Shown: in pieces, positions 60,318 to 64,000 of the stretch | Layout: the number at the start of each line of letters is the position of its first letter | Numbering within the stretch: the first letter of the stretch is position 1 | Origin: Nonomuraea antri | GTDB lineage: Bacteria > Actinomycetota > Actinomycetes > Streptosporangiales > Streptosporangiaceae | DNA length: 64,000 bases | Direction of reading: 5' to 3' | Assembly: GCF_013283785.1 (NCBI RefSeq) | Contig: NZ_JABCPZ010000001.1 | Location: 62,001 to 126,000 of the forward strand | Notes under the pieces: generated by a model | Database searches by the model: none | The model's input: only the letters and a program-made list of their open reading frames with translations | Told to the model about the DNA's origin: nothing | Translations under genes and position numbers: made by a program

Positions 60318-60713
60318 ATGCGGGTCTCGGCACGCACCGACTACGCCCTGCGGGCGGTGACAGAACTGGCCGCCGCCCCGCCGGGCCCCGTGCCCGCGGA
60401 ACGGATCGCGCTGGCGCAGAACATCCCGCGCAGGTTCCTGGACAACATCCTGCTGCAGCTCAGACGGGCCGGCCTCATCCACAGCCTGCGCGGCCCCGAA
60501 GGCGGCTACTGGCTGGCCCGCCCGGCCACCGACATCACCCTCGCCGACGTCATCGCGGTCACCGAGGGCGCGCCGGAATACCGGGAACACGGCGGCTACC
60601 CGGGTGTGGCCAGGCCGCTCGCGGCCGTGTGGAGCATGTTGCGCGAGCACGAGGAGCGGCTGCTCGCCGAGATCACCTTCGCTCAGATCGTCTCGTCCAG
60701 GTTCTCCGCGTAG
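60318..60713 (+). CDS. Rrf2-family regulator lacking the Fe-S cysteines
   Basis: 131 residues. The N-terminus (MRVSARTDYALRAVTELAAA) and the wing block (LRRAGLIHSLRGPEGGYWLARPATDITLADVI) are diagnostic for Rrf2. IscR/NsrR-type members carry three cysteines after the wing, but here the stretch reads TEGAPEYREHGGYPG with no cysteine, so it cannot bind an Fe-S cluster in that way. The upstream region is AT-rich and could hold its operator. The 3' end overlaps the convergent TPR gene by 31 bases. Confidence 0.93.
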   Translation: MRVSARTDYALRAVTELAAAPPGPVPAERIALAQNIPRRFLDNILLQLRRAGLIHSLRGPEGGYWLARPATDITLADVIAVTEGAPEYREHGGYPGVARPLAAVWSMLREHEERLLAEITFAQIVSSRFSA

Positions 60714-61156
60714 TACTCGACCGCCCGCCGGTACCTGCCCACCTGATCCGACTGCGCCACCACGGTGAGCAACGTGGAGACGGCCGCACGCGCGCGGCCC
60801 GCGTTGTACAACGCCATCGCCATGAACGTGCGCAGCCCGGGATCATCGGGGAACTCGGCCAGCCCCCGCTCAAACGTGGCCAGCGACTCGTCGACCCGTC
60901 CCAGCACCCGGTACGTGCTGCCCAGCCCGGTGAACGCGCCCAGCCTGTCGCTCAACCCCGGCCCGGCCAGCGCCTTCTCGTAGTAGGGCACCGCCTCCGA
61001 CTCCAGTCCGAGCACGTCGTGCACCCAGGCCGTCTGGTAGGCCACCTCGACGTCGTCCGGGTGCCGCCCGGACAACTCCAGCAGCAGGTCACGGGCCTCC
61101 TCGTGCCTGCCGTCTTCGCGCCACCGCACCGCACGCGCCAATTCCTCATCTCTCAT
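60683..61156 (-). CDS. TPR-repeat protein
   Basis: 157 residues made of helix pairs with TPR spacing: VAYQTAWVHDVLGLESEAVPYYEKAL, GLGSTYRVLGRVDESLATFERGLAEFP, and RTFMAMALYNAGRARAAVSTLL. No signal peptide, so cytosolic; probably a protein-interaction scaffold. It is divergent from the CooC-like ATPase, whose Zur/Fur-like box lies between them. Confidence 0.88.
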   Translation of the reverse strand: MRDEELARAVRWREDGRHEEARDLLLELSGRHPDDVEVAYQTAWVHDVLGLESEAVPYYEKALAGPGLSDRLGAFTGLGSTYRVLGRVDESLATFERGLAEFPDDPGLRTFMAMALYNAGRARAAVSTLLTVVAQSDQVGRYRRAVEYYAENLDETI

Positions 61157-61190
61157 GCACGCAGTGTGGCATGATGGTCACGTCCGAAAA

Positions 61191-61205
61191 CGGAAACGAT
61201 TTTCA
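61191..61205. promoter_or_regulatory. Zur/Fur-like box before the CooC-like ATPase
   Basis: CGGAAACGATTTTCA matches the actinobacterial Zur/Fur-type dyad TGAAAATGATTTTCA at 12 of 15 positions. It lies 19 bases before the GTG of the ATPase gene and about 35 bases from the divergent TPR start. Confidence 0.55.
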
Positions 61206-61224
61206 TACCCATGGGGGTGGGCCC

Positions 61225-62154
61225 GTGAGAGTGGCGTTCGTCGGAAAGGGCGGCAGCGGCAAGACCACGATGTCGGCGCTGTTCGCGAGATACGCGGCCG
61301 GACAGGGCGGCCCCGTGGTCGTCATGGACGCCGACATCAACCAGCACCTGGCCCTGGTGCTCGGCCTGCATGAGCAGCCCGAGCCGCTGGGCGCCCACCT
61401 GACCGAGATCAAGGACCACCTGCGCGGCGACAACCCGCGCATCCCGTCGGCCGAGGCCATGGTCAAGACCACGCCGCCGGGGCGCGGCTCGCGGCTGCTG
61501 AGCTTCGCCGACCTGGCCGGCCTCGAATACGCGGTCACCACGCCGCAGGGCATGCGGCTGATGGCCTCGGGCCCGTTCACCGAGGACGACCTGGGTGTGG
61601 CCTGCTACCACTCCAAGGTCGGCGCGGTGGAACTGCTGCTCAACCACCTGATCGACGGCCCGGGCGAGTACGTGGTGGTCGACATGACCGCCGGCGCCGA
61701 CTCCTTCGCCTCCGGCCTGTTCACCCGCTTCGACCTGACGTTCCTCGTCGCCGAGCCCACCAGGCAGGGCGTGGGCGTCTACCGGCAGTACCGCGACTAC
61801 GCGGCCAAGTACGACGTGGCGCTCGCCGTGATCGGCAACAAGGTCCACGGCCCGTCCGACGTCGAGTTCCTGCGCGAGCACGTCGGCGACGACCTGCTGA
61901 CCTGGATGGAGCACTCGCCGTCGGTGCGCGCCATGGAGCAGGGCCGCCCCTTCACCATGGACGACCTGGAGCCGGTCAACACCGACGCGCTGGCCGTGCT
62001 GATGAAGACCCTCGACCAGCGGGAGAAGGACTGGGCCAGGTTCGGCCGCCAGACCGAGGAGTTCCACCTGCGCAACGCCCGCGCGTGGGGCAACGCCCGA
62101 ACCGGTTTCGACCTTGCCGACCAGATAGACCCCGAGTTCGTCTACGGGCCCTGA
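61225..62154 (+). CDS. CooC-like P-loop ATPase (MinD/SIMIBI)
   Basis: 309 residues from GTG 61225; a longer frame from 61171 would cover the Zur/Fur-like box. The deviant Walker A VAFVGKGGSGKTTMSALFA is at residues 4-22, the switch region VVVMDADINQHLALVLGL follows, and Walker B is YVVVDMTAGADSFASG. A C-terminal helical region (REKDWARFGRQTEEFHLRNA) is distinct. CooC relatives insert Ni or other metals into enzymes. The box upstream hints at metal-dependent expression, but the client is unknown. Confidence 0.85.
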   Translation: MRVAFVGKGGSGKTTMSALFARYAAGQGGPVVVMDADINQHLALVLGLHEQPEPLGAHLTEIKDHLRGDNPRIPSAEAMVKTTPPGRGSRLLSFADLAGLEYAVTTPQGMRLMASGPFTEDDLGVACYHSKVGAVELLLNHLIDGPGEYVVVDMTAGADSFASGLFTRFDLTFLVAEPTRQGVGVYRQYRDYAAKYDVALAVIGNKVHGPSDVEFLREHVGDDLLTWMEHSPSVRAMEQGRPFTMDDLEPVNTDALAVLMKTLDQREKDWARFGRQTEEFHLRNARAWGNARTGFDLADQIDPEFVYGP

Positions 62155-62232
62155 CTGTCGCCCTCCAGTCATCTGGAGCGTTCACCCGAGCCCACCTAGC
62201 GTCAACATCGATGCCCTTCGAGAGGAGACAGC

Positions 62233-62619
62233 ATGTCGCTGACCGTTCCGAACGATCTGCTCGACCAGGCCAGAGCCGGAGACGTGGACGACGCCGCCTT
62301 CGTGGCGTGCGTGCGCGACTCCCTGCCCTACGCGTGGTCGGTGATCAGCGAGCTGGTCGAGCAGCGTGAGGAGACCGGAGCCGAGTTCGCCGACAACCAG
62401 GTGCCGCCGCCATCGGAGGAGGCCCGCGGGCAGCTGCTGCGCTGCCTGGCCAGCGACTCGATGCGCGGCGCACTGGAGCGCCACTTCGGGGTACGGCTGG
62501 CCTTCCAGAACTGCCACCGGGTCGCGGTCTTCGACCCGTCGGCTGACAAGGCCCTGAGCGAGTTCGTCACGCCGAGAGCACAGATTCTCAACCAGAAGCC
62601 GGAGCTGGTCGACTGCTAG
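62233..62619 (+). CDS. SCO5389-family conserved protein
   Basis: 128 residues. The sequence LPYAWSVISELVEQREETGA, then FADNQVPPPSEEARGQLLRC and HFGVRLAFQNCHRVAVF, is the conserved signature of this actinomycete family, whose role is unknown. A clear GAGGAG-type site (62221-62227) precedes the ATG. Both catalytic and membrane motifs are absent. The stop overlaps that of the convergent LLM gene by four bases. Confidence 0.88.
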   Translation: MSLTVPNDLLDQARAGDVDDAAFVACVRDSLPYAWSVISELVEQREETGAEFADNQVPPPSEEARGQLLRCLASDSMRGALERHFGVRLAFQNCHRVAVFDPSADKALSEFVTPRAQILNQKPELVDC

Positions 62620-63650
62620 GGCGCGCCGTGGTGGGCCGCCGTCCTTCCCGGCCCACCACGCCGCACCGGCGCGCGGAGCAGGGGCAGCACCTCGGCGCCG
62701 AACCGCCGCACGTTCTCGGCCACCAGCCGCGGCTCGCCGACGCCTTCCACCATGAGCAGGAAATGCTCGATCCCGGTATTCTCCGCCGACCGCTGAATGA
62801 CCTCGGCACAATGCGCGGGGGAGCCCACGGGATGGATCCGCGAGAGAAAGTCCACGTATGCCGGGATGTCGCGGGAAGGCCGCGGGCGTGAATCCACCGG
62901 CACGTATCCGGCCAGCCCGGGGCCCAGCCAGCGCGGCATCGCCTGCTTGAGCTCGCGCACCGCCTGCCCGGTCGAGTCGGCCACGTGCCCGACCAGCGCC
63001 GCCACGTGCCCGGGCGCGCCGCCGCCGCTCTCTTGCGCATATTGTGCGACCAGCGCGGCCTTGTCCGCGTCGCCGACGTGCATCCCGAGCAGCATCGGCA
63101 ACCCCCGCTCGGCCGCCAGCCGCACGGTCGGCTCCGACGTGCACGCCACCACCGGACGCAGCCGCGCCCCCGGCACCACCTCGACCTCGCGGAAGCCGAA
63201 GAACTCGCCGTCGGCCGAGACCCGGCCCCCGGACAGGGCCCTGAGCAGCACGTCCAGCGATTCGGCGAAGCCCCGCTCGAACCGCTCCAGCCCGGTGCCG
63301 AACACCTCCAGGTCCACCCACGGCCCGCCCCTGCCCACGCCCAGCGTGAACCGGCCGCCCGACAGGTGGTGCACCATCGCCGCCTGCTCGGCCAGCGCCA
63401 CCGGATGCTGCGTGGACAACACGCTCACCGCCGTGCCGAGCCCGATCCGGCTCGTGCGCCCGGCGGCCGCCGCCGCCAGCGTGGTCGCCGACGGGCACAC
63501 GCCGTACGACATGAAGTGGTGCTCGGCGATCCACGCGTCGTCGAACCCGGCCGCCTCGGCCGCCACGATCAGCTCGACCGCGTCGGCCAGCACGCGCCCC
63601 GCATCCTGGCCGGGAAACTGCGCCACGATCAGAAAGATGCCTATGCGCAC
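62616..63650 (-). CDS. LLM-class flavin-dependent oxidoreductase
   Basis: 344 residues of the luciferase-like TIM-barrel: AEAAGFDDAWIAEHHFMSYG, GLGTAVSVLSTQHPVALAEQ and LSGGRFTLGVGRGGPWVDLE. These use reduced FMN or F420. The F420 subgroup is common in actinomycetes, but the sequence visible does not decide between them. It converges on the SCO5389-family gene with a four-base overlap and lies 9 bases after the rnhB stop on the same strand. Confidence 0.92.
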   Translation of the reverse strand: MRIGIFLIVAQFPGQDAGRVLADAVELIVAAEAAGFDDAWIAEHHFMSYGVCPSATTLAAAAAGRTSRIGLGTAVSVLSTQHPVALAEQAAMVHHLSGGRFTLGVGRGGPWVDLEVFGTGLERFERGFAESLDVLLRALSGGRVSADGEFFGFREVEVVPGARLRPVVACTSEPTVRLAAERGLPMLLGMHVGDADKAALVAQYAQESGGGAPGHVAALVGHVADSTGQAVRELKQAMPRWLGPGLAGYVPVDSRPRPSRDIPAYVDFLSRIHPVGSPAHCAEVIQRSAENTGIEHFLLMVEGVGEPRLVAENVRRFGAEVLPLLRAPVRRGGPGRTAAHHGAP

Positions 63651-63659
63651 CTCTCCGAT

Positions 63660-64000
63660 TTAACCAAAGAGACTGGCCTGTCCTTCGCCCGCGAGCGGAT
63701 TGCGATGGTGCTTCAGATGCCGCCAGCTCGGCAGGTCGTCCAGGTACGACCAGGAGAGCCGGTGGTGCGGCGTCGGGCCTGATCTGGCCAGTTCCTCCTG
63801 GTGCGCCGGCGACGGGTAACCGGCGTTGTCCGCGAACCCGTACTCCTCGTGGCCGAGCGTGGCCATGTACGCGTCGCGCCGCACCTTGGCCAGCACGGAC
63901 GCCGCCGCCACCGAGATGCTGGCCGCGTCCCCCTTGATCTCCAGCCGTACCGGCCAGGGCGCGCCGATGTAGTCGTGCTTGCCGTCGAGAATCACCGCGT
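63660..64000 (-). CDS. rnhB: Ribonuclease HII, C-terminal part (5' end beyond window)
   Basis: The frame is open to the window edge and 113 residues are visible. [33 protein letters not shown] (seen as two adjoining parts) and [23 protein letters not shown] are RNase HII core motifs, including the third catalytic aspartate in KVRRD and the conserved HxxxL-type end. It removes ribonucleotides from DNA. The N-terminal DEVGRGA motif lies outside the window. Confidence 0.92.
   Translation of the reverse strand, partial: AVILDGKHDYIGAPWPVRLEIKGDAASISVAAASVLAKVRRDAYMATLGHEEYGFADNAGYPSPAHQEELARSGPTPHHRLSWSYLDDLPSWRHLKHHRNPLAGEGQASLFG

Overview
The window is about 72% GC, with short intergenic gaps, frequent ATGA/GTGA start-stop overlaps and many GTG starts. 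It reads as chromosomal DNA of a high-GC actinomycete. A DUF3073 small protein, an SCO5389-family protein, AfsR/SARP-type regulators, two LytR-CpsA-Psr proteins and sugar ABC importers without their own ATPase all fit a member of the Streptosporangiales or Streptomyces group. I favour a Nonomuraea-like organism, but that is inference. No rRNA, tRNA, CRISPR array, insertion sequence or prophage was recognised, and no gene-free stretch exceeds 300 bases.

Layout. (1) Bases 1-2825: the 3' part of a large AfsR-like regulator with odd low-complexity inserts faces a secreted protein gene. Between them lies an eight-copy array built from the 3' end of the secreted gene. (2) Bases 2887-16289: two back-to-back furanoside-use clusters. 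The first (minus strand) encodes a sugar ABC importer, a DUF2961/GH172 enzyme and a LacI repressor. The second encodes a LacI repressor, another importer, a secreted GH43 enzyme and a cytosolic GH51 arabinofuranosidase. Each has its own recognisable operator. (3) Bases 16465-25366: a drug-efflux pump with its TetR repressor, two giant BTAD regulators and an RsbW-like kinase. (4) Bases 25626-31000: a translationally coupled operon of unknown function, a DUF2795 protein, a DUF2267 protein fused to a degenerate pterin-dehydratase-like domain, an orphan molybdenum hydroxylase large subunit and an NADPH-quinone reductase-like flavoprotein. (5) Bases 31120-41814: a two-component system, an LCP enzyme, a TetR/P450 pair, a DUF3073 gene hidden behind the P450, an ArsR regulator, menB, a phosphotransferase, an HPP protein, a hydrolase/CGNR regulator pair and an MDR reductase behind a MerR-type promoter. 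(6) Bases 41958-49577: an operon of a YqiJ/NfeD-like membrane protein, a flotillin and a 1630-residue AAA+ ATPase. (7) Bases 49686-54129: MarR/flavin monooxygenase, DapA-like/LysR and a serine hydrolase. (8) Bases 54215-56556: a polyprenyl diphosphate synthase, then a four-helix membrane protein directly abutting a divergent thymidylate-synthase-like enzyme. (9) Bases 56525-64000: a transporter, a membrane-anchored methyltransferase, a second LCP protein, an Rrf2 regulator, a TPR protein, a CooC-like ATPase behind a Zur/Fur-like box, an SCO5389-family protein, an LLM oxidoreductase and the 3' part of rnhB.

How the genes work together. The 2.9-16.3 kb region forms a coherent pathway: extracellular cleavage by GH43, import by two CUT1 systems, then intracellular trimming by GH51 and GH172. 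Induction is probably by release of two LacI repressors from distinct palindromes. Both importers probably borrow a shared MsiK-type ATPase encoded elsewhere. The two units most likely to be under-described systems are the membrane protein plus ThyA-like pair (55282-56556) and the NfeD-like/flotillin/giant AAA+ operon (41958-49577).
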